Origin: Bacteroidia bacterium | Lineage (GTDB): Bacteria > Bacteroidota > Bacteroidia > B-17B0 > Aurantibacillaceae | Direction: 5' to 3' | NCBI GenBank assembly: GCA_021740825.1 | Contig: JAIOZA010000003.1 | Span: 89,085-153,084, forward strand | Length of the DNA: 64,000 nt | Shown here: positions 46,301 through 53,712 of the stretch, piece after piece | Layout: each line of letters starts with the position of its first letter | Position numbering within the stretch: position 1 is the first letter of the stretch | The notes under the pieces: model-generated | Told to the model about the DNA's origin: nothing | The model's input: the letters and a program-made list of their open reading frames with translations, nothing else | The model's database searches: none | Position numbers and translations under genes: made by a program

Positions 46301-46846
46301 GTATTACTTGGTGCTTTTGATGCGACAAATAGCATGAGAGGTTTTGCATATCCTATTAAAAACACAACCACTAATATCTACAATTATTATTTAACATTGT
46401 ATAGTAATACGGATGGAGATGTATTAAACTTAAAATACTTTAATACAACAGATGGTTCAGTGTTAAGCACAAATAGCAGTTTAACATTTACAACCGATGC
46501 ATTAGCCGGATTGCCATCAGCACCATTTGTAAGTAATGTGGCGGATTCTGTATCGTGTAAAGTGGTTAATATTGCGACATCGTTAACTAATAGTACAAGT
46601 TCCGACTACGTTAGCATTTATCCAAATCCGTTTAGCGATAGTATCACCTTAAGTTTTAGCAAACCTAGTTCTTGTAAAATTGAATTAGTTGATTTGTTGG
46701 GCAAGGTACTTTATTCAGTTAATGTTAAAGATAAAAAAGAACAAGCCGTCATACAAACAGGGAATCTTAATTTGTCAGCCGGCATGTATTACATTCGTTT
46801 AACAGGGGATGTTAATCAACAAATAAAAGTAGTTAAGACAAAATAA
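37331..46846 (+). CDS. Giant T9SS type A surface protein with fibronectin-III-like and laminin-G-like domains
   Basis: The protein is 3171 residues. A signal peptide (FILVLTLTSNIVFA) is followed by fibronectin-III-like segments (~215-490) and a first LamG/concanavalin-like domain (~635-790, LRLEFWYKP). Carboxypeptidase-regulatory-like segments follow (~905-1100). A central part (~1290-1480, RDPPGSGSSSKW) is of unknown fold. Two adjacent LamG domains lie at ~2055-2215 and ~2262-2425 (FTVEFWAKL, FTLEFWFNS). Two copies of a beta-rich module (~2653-2765, ~2964-3060) flank paired GWxW segments. The C-terminus (~3096-3171, SIYPNPFSDSITLSF...VVKTK) is a type A T9SS sorting domain. It is probably a secreted or surface-anchored adhesin. 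Confidence 0.9.
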   Translation: MMHKILPSNMKNIFTKLLAACKFKTAFFILVLTLTSNIVFASGYTGTTGISFDKCTGRAIMSVGLANVSSGADDDWLNYANIFYKSTNGTWVQILQVSSGGSEPCCSNANWNDTYSFTQFAGFTVNNSIVDYAYDINLNTTNSGNYTYVNICFNKLPDDIELSSTGSFSFKASGQWSNNYDQTNADDGWGEDISSTSLQSITGVTGVTATNDECGKITVNWPSPNQSWQNAVTCGNYGNYTYEVFCNNVSMGTPISGNTWSVSIGSTIGGINFTIGTQYDFSIKIHWSPDANTKFAGLIGPISTNVSGKSKSAPSVPTGMTASKDLCNSEIEISFTYNDNPTEFKIYRGLSLNGTYTFLNNINANDRSYNDLSNIIRGTNYYYIINAINECGTFSANAKAYGISLADPVIVTSVTAVSNTVANTVDLTWIDISNNETKYQIVRTDDGGNTVLTDVNPNQTSYSDASAAACRLYTYKIRVFNDCVLSGITSITSATTTLPPPNLGNTFTSTKKLTASKGYFGNRVELSWTNNNSINVDLFKIYRKELNSANDSVQIASLPGVSAFYIDNTCDARVFYRYTIVGIKNCLSTEILTNISSDIGFRSPAGIVSGHIEYTGGVAVGGAKVLVQQNGALTGNSLYFNAGSNLTITDGAKLEPGNELRLEFWYKPVAVFGPIVKKTNAFEFNYNGTDYQAIIYAGGAPKTITVPSNSLAPNQWSHVSMVYNGSVFKLFANGVLSGSIAATGSITDNANNLVLGSSGSTFLMDEFRLIGKAATDSVIFVEQNRILNGNEPDFKCNLHFDEGMGNYAYDVSKVVNTFNANHAVMSGSVVASSDIPSNAQLGYFGVTDALGNYNVTGIRYAGSGENFNIVPSYATHSFSPNSRVVYVGDASYVYNNQDFLDNSSFSFTGDLFYTYPDGSVSSCAVPGATVKIDGVAVVQFGAQVLTDANGTFSISVPIGNHYVTVEKYGHTMKDGRYPPLSIGVTHDFQEILPPVHFTDSTKLKIVGRVVGGTVEANKAPGMGRSKNNIGSAKIILATLNDCYKDTVITNDSTGEYEFNVPPLLYEIENAYVITNSVIISKADLSNTIPLIDLTNAFLKTTVIDTLLDAFNHFVRVDSVKFNKRVDLIYRSAPKIDMTMLDGSKFIGDDSLKVGATKISIKPTTGNTGTYGWGPLNWPVFTQNKTYKAKITANELYTNLDISPTINDTVLLSGNILVTNALVDGIDPNSAFSFQNGVGTYSFVCGSPNIAASSPPDDLDHTKKIQLSVLPDGAATVTWSPNISPTSPTPYYTALVIGKTITGTGISTQGPEKVDFILRDPPGSGSSSKWTSGSTITKSTSLSNGDGSDKGLSVDVLIGTKAIIGVGFATETVVENSLSVGLSTNISSSSDSSLTEVITSANSVATRDDADNVGASADIFIGRSRNWLVGPTANIELADAPCSECFGPTLTVNGINKRLARKLGYAVAPDNVRTRFSYTQEEIENTVIPQLEAIRNNILLNSPGKYSTTLAPTNPMFASNNDDPLWGTSLATSTTPAVYDPADSTGSSYTFRGYSNLVNKDTVRILNTQIALWKQALAQNEREKLACVNNTGGVLIDNFTLGSAIVNNVYQTDNETTVTSDWELQINEDIAGQIGGSIAGNGVLVKPSLSFHQTSGGSTSNSTNLTNTFDYTLTDGDPGDIMSIDVYKSPEGTGNIFITRGGQTMCPYEDAVVCHYYNPANPNGYIGSHTYNEVGFATIANATAQREIPNIAITPSNQFNIPSNQAAVYQLVLTNQSPLSVNNNIDLQIRIASESNPNGAVLKIDGQNANTIVNIPSFGSVIKTLTIERGPIEIEYDSLMVIFSSACSTEIADTAYVTVHFIPTCTEIEISAPTDNFIVNNSNNNIANVVIENYNYNYGVAANTNTVTNSLHPNYGFEKIGYEIKPGNSSSWLEIKDFYKVPNATQSIIPTGQVYTQYQWTVTPNNYPDGDYEIRAVSYCYNKDGSYATVNSPVLAGVMDRVNPAPFGTPTPGDGILDPNDDISIQFNEPIDLSSLSTFNFDIRGVLNGSTIRHAESLNFDGVADYAEVTGGASLQKRSFTVEFWAKLNAVGINQTVISQGTDPVQKMTIGFDNTNKLIFTLGNQTATSTFAVPTPTNWLHYAIVYDYANTDAILYVNGTLAGANNSFFIDYTGSGKLAFGKTLPTNTNFLNGNLQEVRLWNEARTITEINITMNKVLSRNQSGLMYNWKMDEADGVVSNDDIRSRNADIYGATWQVNPNGYAAQFDGVDDNVQVSAGNITITKEMDFTLEFWFNSTQSGAATLFANGKGDGVGADSLNAWNIQKDASGMIHVYHKGIDFVATNTNNFDGNWHHFALIMNRSGNLSSYIDGNLQNSVQGLAFNNLSGAYLYLGARGYENANTINYDNHFDGKIDEFRLWNTARKAEQLKRDKQNRLLGDEYGLQAFLPFENYATVMGTPSLTPTFNNQSVNTLTVNAQNGVVTTNQTPTIKLPRPIQAINYSWLLNNDKIILTPTTAPELLENVTLDVTVKNAYDLHGNKMQSPKTWIAYVNKNQVKWQDDMFDFEKTVDSVITFTAPIINTGGALKAFTIDGLPSWMTANITSGVVAPNSVQNVVFTIAAGGTIGDFSADVSVTTDFNYAEILQINLKVKGVSPTWVVNPANFQYSMNIFGQLKIDNVIATNLENKIAAFSNGVICGVANLQYLPAYDRYEVFLNVYSNSITGDSINFNIYDAASGLTFVKVTPNLMFVENDVIGTVTNPITFVANTEIEIKIPLNNGWTWFSLPLSSNKLATSNLLMSNLNSTTGDVVLSSSSFDQYDSGLSWLGNISQGAGFFNNQSYKIKSANTDTLVHIGTRISPDSSIATINVQAGWNWIGYVSTKNTSISEALGNYNAATGDLIKSQYEFAYYDNLMGWTGSLTNMKPAMGYMLKSASASTFNYPLSTYIGRMTNPQNVSSNQTLFPFTPEAYDNTMSAIVTGNICNEALDQGNVLLGAFDATNSMRGFAYPIKNTTTNIYNYYLTLYSNTDGDVLNLKYFNTTDGSVLSTNSSLTFTTDALAGLPSAPFVSNVADSVSCKVVNIATSLTNSTSSDYVSIYPNPFSDSITLSFSKPSSCKIELVDLLGKVLYSVNVKDKKEQAVIQTGNLNLSAGMYYIRLTGDVNQQIKVVKTK

Positions 46847-46857
46847 TTTTTTAGAAT

Positions 46858-46893
46858 AAGGGAGTTCTTTTATCCATTAAAAGAACTCCCTTT
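46858..46893 (+). terminator. Terminator after the giant T9SS gene
   Basis: A perfect 15-bp stem (46858-46872 with 46878-46892; core GGGAGTTCTTTT/AAAAGAACTCCC) closes on the loop TCCAT. It sits 12 bases past the stop and separates the gene from the type B protein gene. Confidence 0.85.
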
Positions 46894-46914
46894 AAATAAA
46901 ATTCTCAATCCGAT

Positions 46915-49080
46915 ATGATGAAGAAAACAAAATATGTAGTATTAATTTTAGTTTTATTGCAACTCACAAAAATTTGTGTTGCACAAGTGCCAGCGACTTG
47001 GACGGTTAATTTGGCAACATATCAATATCAAATGACAATGACCATAAAGGCCAATGAAGCTTGTATTGATTTGGCAGACACTAACAATTACGTGGCTGCT
47101 TTTGTTGGCGCACAATGTAGAGGCGTTGTAAAAACCAGAACCACGGTTGGATTAAATAAATTAGCTTTACTAACTATAAAAAGTAATGCGGTTAGTGGCG
47201 AAAAAGTAAAATTTCAAATCTACAAAGCGTCGAATAATACGGTATTAAATGTATTAGATTCTACTGTTTTTGCTCAAGGTAGTCAGCAAGGTACACTTGC
47301 AAATCCAATTGTATTATATACTAATCATGTTCCAACAGACATTAGTATTAGCAATTATACCATAACAGAAAATTCAGCGTTAGCAACTCCTATTGCCACA
47401 TTATCGGCTACCGACCAAGACGCAGGAACAGTATTTAATTACTCATTAACAACTGGTCAACCAGAAAATGCTCAATTTTCCATTGTTGGAAATCAGTTAG
47501 TAGTAAATGCTAATTACGATTATGAAACTGATTCGGTTAAAGTAATAGAATTAAAAGTGGATGATAACGGAGGTTGCTCGTATATTGAAACATTTACGAT
47601 TACCATTATTGATGGGAACGATGCGCCAACAGCTTTGAACTTAAGTTCACCATTTATTAGTGATCATCAACAGGCAGGAAGCTTTATGGGAGAGTTTTCT
47701 ACTATCGATCCCGACATAAATGATTCACACACTTATAGTTTAGTGGCAGGTGTTGGCAGTGCAGATAACGCACAATTTTACATTCAAAACGACACATTAT
47801 ATAATGTAAGCATTTTAGATTATACCGCACAATCTATTTATGTTATTAGAGCGCGCACTACTGATTTTGGAGGTTTGTTTATTGAAAACACCTTTACATT
47901 AACTGTTTCAAATATAAATGATGCGCCAACGGATATTTTAATAAGCAATTTTACTATTGATGAAAATATGCCTTTGGCAACACCAATAGGAACATTAACC
48001 GTTATTGATTATGATTTAGCCGACACACATACATTAACTGTAGAGTCTGGACTTGATAGTGCGAGTGTAACTATTGTTGGAAATGTATTACAAACAAATG
48101 CATCGTATAATTTTGAGCAAAAAGACACGTTATACGTTAATGTAAGAGGAACAGATCCATTTGCTGCCTATTACGTAAAAACATTTACCATTGTTGTAAA
48201 TGATGTCAATGATGTTCCAACAAATATTGCGTTATCAACTGATAGTGTTCAGGAATTGTCTCCTGTTAATACTCCAATCGGTAATTTTTCAACTACCGAC
48301 GAAGATGCGGGAGCAACTCATAGTTATTCTTTAACTTCAGGAACAGGCGATACAGATAATGGTTTATTTGTTATTTCAGGTAATCAATTACAATCAAATC
48401 TTAGTTATACATATACTGGACAAACATATAGCTTGCGCGTAAAATCAACAGATAACGGGGGCTTGACAGTTGATAAAGTTTTTTTAATTAAAATCTATAA
48501 TAGAAATGAAGTTCCTTTAAATATAATTATTGATACAACATCTGTAATTGAGGATAATGAGCAAATGACTTATGTGAGTAAAATACGCACTATTGATACA
48601 GATAATCCTGATTATTTTACGTATGATTTAGTTGCTGGTTCGGGCGCCGAAGATAACGCAGAGTTTATGCTTGATGGAGATAAATTAATTATTGCTACAA
48701 AAACTAACTATGATGTAAAATCAGTGTATCATATCAGAGTTAAGTCTACAGATTTTGAAGGATTAAGTTTAGAAAAAGCATTTGATATCACTGTAACAGA
48801 TATTGCAGGAAACACAATTCCATTACCATCTACCAATTATGTTTCTCCAAACGGCGATAACAAAAATGATTTTTGGAAAATAGAGAACGTTGATATTTAT
48901 AAAGACTTTGCTTTACAAATTTTTGATCAGTTTGGTCATATAATTTACGAAGCGCCTAATAATTATAATAATGAGTTTGATGGAAAATTAAATGGTAATC
49001 CACTGCCAACTGGCAATTACTATTATGTTTTTAAAAACGAAAAAATTACGTATAAAGGAAACATCACTATTGTAAACTAA
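46915..49080 (+). CDS. T9SS type B (CHU_C) cadherin-like surface protein
   Basis: The 721-residue protein has a signal peptide ending CVAQ. A module at ~32-130 resembles the C-terminal modules of the giant protein upstream (NYVAAFVGAQCRGVV...GEKVKFQIYKASN). About five cadherin-like repeats follow (~138-620), each starting like PTDISISNYTITENSALATP and containing D-x-D/DAG calcium-type motifs (LSATDQDAGT, STIDPDINDSHTYSL). The last ~95 residues are the gliding-motility-associated type B sorting domain (YVSPNGDNKNDFWKIENVD, IFDQFGHIIYE, LPTGNYYYVF). A PorP/SprF gene follows after 20 bases, the usual partner of CHU_C proteins. Confidence 0.93.
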   Translation: MMKKTKYVVLILVLLQLTKICVAQVPATWTVNLATYQYQMTMTIKANEACIDLADTNNYVAAFVGAQCRGVVKTRTTVGLNKLALLTIKSNAVSGEKVKFQIYKASNNTVLNVLDSTVFAQGSQQGTLANPIVLYTNHVPTDISISNYTITENSALATPIATLSATDQDAGTVFNYSLTTGQPENAQFSIVGNQLVVNANYDYETDSVKVIELKVDDNGGCSYIETFTITIIDGNDAPTALNLSSPFISDHQQAGSFMGEFSTIDPDINDSHTYSLVAGVGSADNAQFYIQNDTLYNVSILDYTAQSIYVIRARTTDFGGLFIENTFTLTVSNINDAPTDILISNFTIDENMPLATPIGTLTVIDYDLADTHTLTVESGLDSASVTIVGNVLQTNASYNFEQKDTLYVNVRGTDPFAAYYVKTFTIVVNDVNDVPTNIALSTDSVQELSPVNTPIGNFSTTDEDAGATHSYSLTSGTGDTDNGLFVISGNQLQSNLSYTYTGQTYSLRVKSTDNGGLTVDKVFLIKIYNRNEVPLNIIIDTTSVIEDNEQMTYVSKIRTIDTDNPDYFTYDLVAGSGAEDNAEFMLDGDKLIIATKTNYDVKSVYHIRVKSTDFEGLSLEKAFDITVTDIAGNTIPLPSTNYVSPNGDNKNDFWKIENVDIYKDFALQIFDQFGHIIYEAPNNYNNEFDGKLNGNPLPTGNYYYVFKNEKITYKGNITIVN

Positions 49081-49100
49081 GTTAACTAACACAACCTATT

Positions 49101-50000
49101 ATGAAGAACCTATTATATATTTTATCTATTATAATAACACTACAAGCAAAATCGCAAGTGTTGTCATACGATTTTTATTCGTTTAAGGTAAACAACATGT
49201 TTAACGTTAATCCGGCTTATACCGGAAGAGATGAAGGTTTGAATATTTTGTTAAGTGCGCAAACCCAAAACAGAGGCGTAGCATTTGCAAATAAAAATTA
49301 TATGTTTGGCATGCATTCAAGAATATCTAAAAAACAAGCGTTAGGAAGTAGAATCATATCTGATACCCGTGGCGCGTTTCAAGTTTTAAAAGCAGATTTA
49401 TCTTATGCGTATTTTGCAAAAATTTCTGCTGATATGAAATTTACTTTAGGATTATCAGCAGGATTATTAAAAAACAGTCTTTTAATAAATAGAATTGATA
49501 ATTATCAATCGCTGGACCAATCAGATCCAACCTTAACAAAATCATATTACAATACCAATCAATTTACTGCAGGAGTTGGTTTCTTGTATAACTATAAAAG
49601 TTTAGATGTTAGTTTTTCTATGCCGCATCTTATTGCAACAAGTCAACCAATGAATAGTTATATCAATACAGCTGTGTTTTATACCTTTATGGCAGGCGAA
49701 GATTTTAAAATTACGCCTTGGCTGTGTTATCAAAACATGCCAATCACAAAAAACGTAGGGTCGTTATTTGTAAAGGGAATGTACAAGGATATGATTTGGG
49801 TGCAAACTGGATATCAAACCAACAGAACTTTTTGCGCTATGCTTGGAGTAAATATTGAAAATTTAAGTATCGGCTATGGTTACAAATCAAGTAATAGTCA
49901 ATTTAAAACAATTACTTCTGCTTTACACGAAATTACATTTGCTTTTAAAATTACTGAAGCACCTGCTATTTTAAAACGGTTGGCTTTACCTAAAATGTAA
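49101..50000 (+). CDS. PorP/SprF-family type IX secretion outer-membrane protein
   Basis: This 299-residue outer-membrane beta-barrel has a signal peptide (LLYILSIIITLQAKSQ) and starts its mature part with VLSYDFYSFKVNNMFNVNPAYTG, the PorP/SprF hallmark (NPAYxG). Many alternating aromatic beta-strands follow. Members are required for secretion or surface attachment of type B-tail proteins such as SprB. It lies 20 bases after such a protein and is very likely its dedicated partner. Specificity is inferred from gene order. Confidence 0.92.
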   Translation: MKNLLYILSIIITLQAKSQVLSYDFYSFKVNNMFNVNPAYTGRDEGLNILLSAQTQNRGVAFANKNYMFGMHSRISKKQALGSRIISDTRGAFQVLKADLSYAYFAKISADMKFTLGLSAGLLKNSLLINRIDNYQSLDQSDPTLTKSYYNTNQFTAGVGFLYNYKSLDVSFSMPHLIATSQPMNSYINTAVFYTFMAGEDFKITPWLCYQNMPITKNVGSLFVKGMYKDMIWVQTGYQTNRTFCAMLGVNIENLSIGYGYKSSNSQFKTITSALHEITFAFKITEAPAILKRLALPKM

Positions 50001-50087
50001 TCAAACATTTATATAAAGCGCATTTACGTTTTAATTATTTGCTATTATACCATTTCAACTTAAAAACATATTCCCGGTTTTATGGAT

Positions 50088-50112
50088 AAACCTTCAGGTT
50101 TGATTTTTTTGC
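50088..50112 (+). terminator. Weak terminator after the PorP/SprF gene
   Basis: AAACC-TTCA-GGTTT is followed by GATTTTTTTGC. The stem is short, but the T-run is good. Confidence 0.45.
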
Positions 50113-50160
50113 AAGCATTTTGGTTAAATATTCATTTAATAAACACTAAAATTATGTTAA

Positions 50161-50200
50161 ATTTGCCAAAATTTAAGCTATGCGTTAAGGCTTGGCAAAT
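50161..50200. promoter_or_regulatory. Widely spaced inverted repeat upstream of the TPR gene
   Basis: ATTTGCCAA (50161-50169) and TTGGCAAAT (50192-50200) are perfect 9-base inverted repeats 31 bases apart, about three helical turns. A TACTTTTA box (50221-50228), one mismatch from TAnnTTTG, lies between them and the ATG at 50247. This is a possible operator. Confidence 0.4.
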
Positions 50201-50246
50201 AAATTGAATAGCAAATAGCATACTTTTACATCCATAATTATAAACC

Positions 50247-51866
50247 ATGAAAACCAAGATTATTTTTTTAAGCAGCGTACTTATTTTTTCTAATTTGTTA
50301 ATTGCGCAAACTCTGCAAGATGCTATTACAAAAACGGATAATGAAAGATATCAATCTGCTGGTGCAGATTTTAGAGCATTAATTGCTAAGGAAGCAAGTA
50401 AAGGTGATAACTACTTTTATTATGGAGAAAATTACTTTAAAAAAGGAGATTTAGATTCTGCAAATATGTATTATCAAAAAGGGGCAGAGGTTAATGCCAC
50501 TTACCCATTAAACTATGTAGGTTTAGGAAAAGTATTATGGTATAAAGGAAAATCAACAGATGCCAAAGCGCAATTTTTTAAAGCAGCTACCTTAGGTGCT
50601 AATAAAAACACGGAAGTGATGCGTAAAACGGCGGAGGCATATATTAATTCTGAAAATAAAAATTTAGATGAAGCTATCGGTTTATTAAATGCAGCTATTA
50701 AATTTGAGCCAAAAAATGCTGAAACATTTTTATTGTTGGGAGATGCGTACTTAGAAAAAAATCAGTCAGATGGCTCTGCTGCGATTAAAGAATATAATAA
50801 GGCAACTGAATTAAATCCAAAATCAGCTAAAGGTATTTTACGTAAAGGTAAGTTGTACCAACGCAGTCAAAATTATCAATTAGCACTTGATTTGTACATT
50901 GAGGCAGAGAAAATTGATCCGACATATGCACCTGCATATAGAGAAAAAGCAGAGTTGTATCATTTGGCCAAAAAAAAGGCAAATGCTGTTGAGAGTTATA
51001 AAAAATATTTAGAGTTAAATAATTCTGACGAAGCTCGCGAGCGTTACACTGGTTTCTTATTAAACAACAAACAGTTTGCTGAAACTATTGACGAAAGCGA
51101 AAAATTAAAAAATAGTGGTAACACTAGTTTATTTGTAGATAGATATTTAGCTTACGCATACGCAGAAGTTGCTGCTAAAACTGACACCGCAGCTAATAGA
51201 AAAGGATTAAATGCTATTACAAACTTTTTTCAAAAATCAGCCACTATTCCAAATTTTAAATATATCGCTACAGACTACAAATACAAAGGTTTATTATTGG
51301 TAAAAAACGGGAAAGATAGTCTTGGTATTATTGAGTTAGAAAAAGCTGCCGAAATGGATTCGAAATTAACTGGCGAGGTGAGTAATGAAATTGCAAAGGC
51401 GTATATGAAATCTAAAAAGTATGCTAAAGCAATTGAAACCTTTGAAAAGAAAATGGCAGGAGATTCAAAAAACTTATCAGGCCAAGATTATTTTGAAATG
51501 GGTCGAGCTTACTATTTTGGACCAAAAGAGTTTGTAAAATCTGATAGTTGTTTCTCTAAAGTGACACAAGCTATACCAACATTTGCCACGGCTTATTTTT
51601 GGAGAGGTAAAGCAAACGTTCAGCAAGATTTAAAAAATGAAAAATGGTTAGCAAAACCACATTATGAAAAAGCGATAACACTTGTAAAACCAGAAGAAAG
51701 AGTAGGAGTAAAAGTAAATGTTATTGAAGCATGTGAATACTTAGGTTACCATTATTTAGTAATGAAAGATAATGCTAAAGCAAAAGAGTATTTTACTATT
51801 GTTAAAGATTTAGATCCAGCTAATAAAAAGCAAGTGGAATTTTTTAAAAGTCCTGCGGGCAAATGA
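50247..51866 (+). CDS. Secreted TPR-repeat protein, tail possibly cut by a nonsense codon
   Basis: The 539-residue protein has a signal peptide (IIFLSSVLIFSNLLIAQ) and about ten TPR repeats from residue ~35 to the end (e.g. YYGENYFKKGDLDSANMYYQ, TFLLLGDAYLEKNQSDGSAA, DYFEMGRAYYFGPKEF). It is probably periplasmic and a scaffold; partners are unknown. The TGA stop at 51864-51866 is followed in frame by 13 codons for TATKSKKTNKKKK and a TAA at 51906. This Lys-rich extension looks like a tail lost to a recent point mutation. Confidence 0.88.
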   Translation: MKTKIIFLSSVLIFSNLLIAQTLQDAITKTDNERYQSAGADFRALIAKEASKGDNYFYYGENYFKKGDLDSANMYYQKGAEVNATYPLNYVGLGKVLWYKGKSTDAKAQFFKAATLGANKNTEVMRKTAEAYINSENKNLDEAIGLLNAAIKFEPKNAETFLLLGDAYLEKNQSDGSAAIKEYNKATELNPKSAKGILRKGKLYQRSQNYQLALDLYIEAEKIDPTYAPAYREKAELYHLAKKKANAVESYKKYLELNNSDEARERYTGFLLNNKQFAETIDESEKLKNSGNTSLFVDRYLAYAYAEVAAKTDTAANRKGLNAITNFFQKSATIPNFKYIATDYKYKGLLLVKNGKDSLGIIELEKAAEMDSKLTGEVSNEIAKAYMKSKKYAKAIETFEKKMAGDSKNLSGQDYFEMGRAYYFGPKEFVKSDSCFSKVTQAIPTFATAYFWRGKANVQQDLKNEKWLAKPHYEKAITLVKPEERVGVKVNVIEACEYLGYHYLVMKDNAKAKEYFTIVKDLDPANKKQVEFFKSPAGK

Positions 51867-51916
51867 ACTGCCACCAAATCTAAAAAAACTAACAAGAAAA
51901 AGAAATAAAAGATAAA

Positions 51917-52636
51917 TTAAGTACTTTGTGAGTAAATAAACTCGCAGTCAAATAAAACACTAAAATGTTTTTTTAGTTTTTCTTTTATTTCATTCATATC
52001 CACGTCTTGCCCTAATTCTTTATTTAAACTTGTAACCGCTTTGTTATGAATGCCGCAAGGCACAATGTTTGAGAAATAGTTTAAGTTTGAGTTTACATTA
52101 AATCCCCAGCCATGCATCGTTACCCATCTGCTGCAACGCACACCCATGGCGCAAATTTTGCGAGCTTTAAATATATTGTGTTCTTCTAGCCAAACTCCTG
52201 TTTCTCCTTTACTTCTGCCGGCTTTGATGCCATATTCGTTAAGTGTTTGTATAATTGTTTCTTCGAGCAACCTAAGGTATTTATCTATATCTGTAAAAAA
52301 ATGGTCTAAATCTAAAATAGGGTAACCCACTAATTGTCCAGGCCCGTGATAGGTGATATCACCACCACGATTTGTTTTATAATACGTTGCTTTTTTTTCT
52401 TCCAGTTGATCTTCATTAATTAGTAGGTGAGATACATCACCACTTTTGCCGAGCGTGTATACATGAGGATGTTCTACAAACAACAAATGATTACTTGTGT
52501 TTATTTGAAGTTGAGGTTCTAAATTTCTATTAGCTATTTTTTGAGAAATCGTTTCATTAAATAATTGCTCTTGAATTTCCCAACAGATTTTATAATCCAT
52601 CAGACCAAGGTCTTTAAAAAGGACTTGCTTATTCAA
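51917..52636 (-). CDS. lipB: Octanoyl-[ACP]:protein N-octanoyltransferase LipB
   Basis: LipB moves octanoate from ACP to the lipoyl domains of 2-oxoacid dehydrogenases and the glycine-cleavage H protein. The 239-residue protein shows RGGDITYHGPGQLVGYPI, the lysine motif ARKICAMGVRCSRWVTMHG and the acyl-cysteine motif NIVPCGIHNKAVTSL. It is read from the same strand as the SIS isomerase, with a 17-base gap. lipA is not in the window. Confidence 0.96.
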   Translation of the reverse strand: MNKQVLFKDLGLMDYKICWEIQEQLFNETISQKIANRNLEPQLQINTSNHLLFVEHPHVYTLGKSGDVSHLLINEDQLEEKKATYYKTNRGGDITYHGPGQLVGYPILDLDHFFTDIDKYLRLLEETIIQTLNEYGIKAGRSKGETGVWLEEHNIFKARKICAMGVRCSRWVTMHGWGFNVNSNLNYFSNIVPCGIHNKAVTSLNKELGQDVDMNEIKEKLKKHFSVLFDCEFIYSQST

Positions 52637-52653
52637 GGAGGTTATAAAATTTA

Positions 52654-53637
52654 TTAATTTAAGTTAGCTAATTGATTTTTTAAATTAGTGATCACATCCA
52701 CTTCAACGGCATCAATATTTTTTAAATCGGCAATATAGCACGAAATCCAATCGCCCATATGAATTAAATATAAAACTTGTGCTACTTTTGAATTTCCTTT
52801 TGCTGTAATATCGGTCACTGAATTACTGTACTTACTAAATAATGGTTTGCAAAGTTCATAGCGTTTTACTGTTCTTTCATAATCAAAAGTAGTTCGGAAT
52901 GTAACAACTGCTAACGAATCATTTTTTTCAGTCCAACCAACTAACTCGTTATGATTCATTTCGGGAAATGTATGATGCCAACATAACATTTTACTATTTT
53001 CGTTAATTTGTTGTCTAAATCGCACTGCCACACCTTCGCAAGAACCCAAGGAATAGATGACAGGTATTTTATGTAAAAGCGTATTTGCAATGATAGTGGC
53101 TTCGGATGTGATGGCATTTTTTTCAGCATCTAATAAAATAATACTATCCTTTACTTGCTGCAATAAATCTGTTTGTACGAATCCATTAAACTGAACTATT
53201 TTAAGCAGTTGAATTAACGAATAGCCAATGCATGAGCGAGGAGGATGCCCACCAGGAATAATGATGGTATCAAATTGATGATGCTGCGCTAATTCATGCA
53301 CCTTGCCACCACTAGTAACGCAAATAATTTGTGCATGTTTTGAAATGGCTTGTTGCATGGCAGAAAGCGTTTCTTCAGTATTACCACTGTAAGAAGAAAT
53401 GATAACTAAGGAATTAGCATTTACAAATTCGGGTAAAAAATAATCCTTATTCACTATAATAGGAACAGGGCATTCGGTCTGCACTAACTCTGATAAAATA
53501 CTACCGCCAATACCCGAACCTCCTAAGCCGGTTACTACAATATTTTGTACGTTAGTTTTTTTAGTAAGTGATGCTGAATTTGCAATATCTAATGCTTCTT
53601 GTAATTGTTTGGTAAATCCCTCAACTAGTGTCTTCAT
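52654..53637 (-). CDS. Bifunctional phosphoglucose/phosphomannose isomerase-type SIS protein
   Basis: This SIS-domain isomerase is 327 residues from ATG 53637 (MKTLVEGFTKQLQEAL); a longer frame to 53679 adds a poor Cys/Tyr-rich stretch. The first SIS domain has VTGLGGSGIGGSILSEL and VIISSYSGNTEETL, and the second half has PEMNHNELVGW with the catalytic His/Glu. Family members interconvert glucose-6-P/fructose-6-P and mannose-6-P/fructose-6-P. It probably shares a transcript with lipB. Confidence 0.88.
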   Translation of the reverse strand: MKTLVEGFTKQLQEALDIANSASLTKKTNVQNIVVTGLGGSGIGGSILSELVQTECPVPIIVNKDYFLPEFVNANSLVIISSYSGNTEETLSAMQQAISKHAQIICVTSGGKVHELAQHHQFDTIIIPGGHPPRSCIGYSLIQLLKIVQFNGFVQTDLLQQVKDSIILLDAEKNAITSEATIIANTLLHKIPVIYSLGSCEGVAVRFRQQINENSKMLCWHHTFPEMNHNELVGWTEKNDSLAVVTFRTTFDYERTVKRYELCKPLFSKYSNSVTDITAKGNSKVAQVLYLIHMGDWISCYIADLKNIDAVEVDVITNLKNQLANLN

Positions 53638-53712
53638 AATATAATTAGTAATAGAGTAAAAATAACAAAAATATCGCAAATTAATGTGAGTTGCTTTTAA
53701 ATAAAAGCCAAA

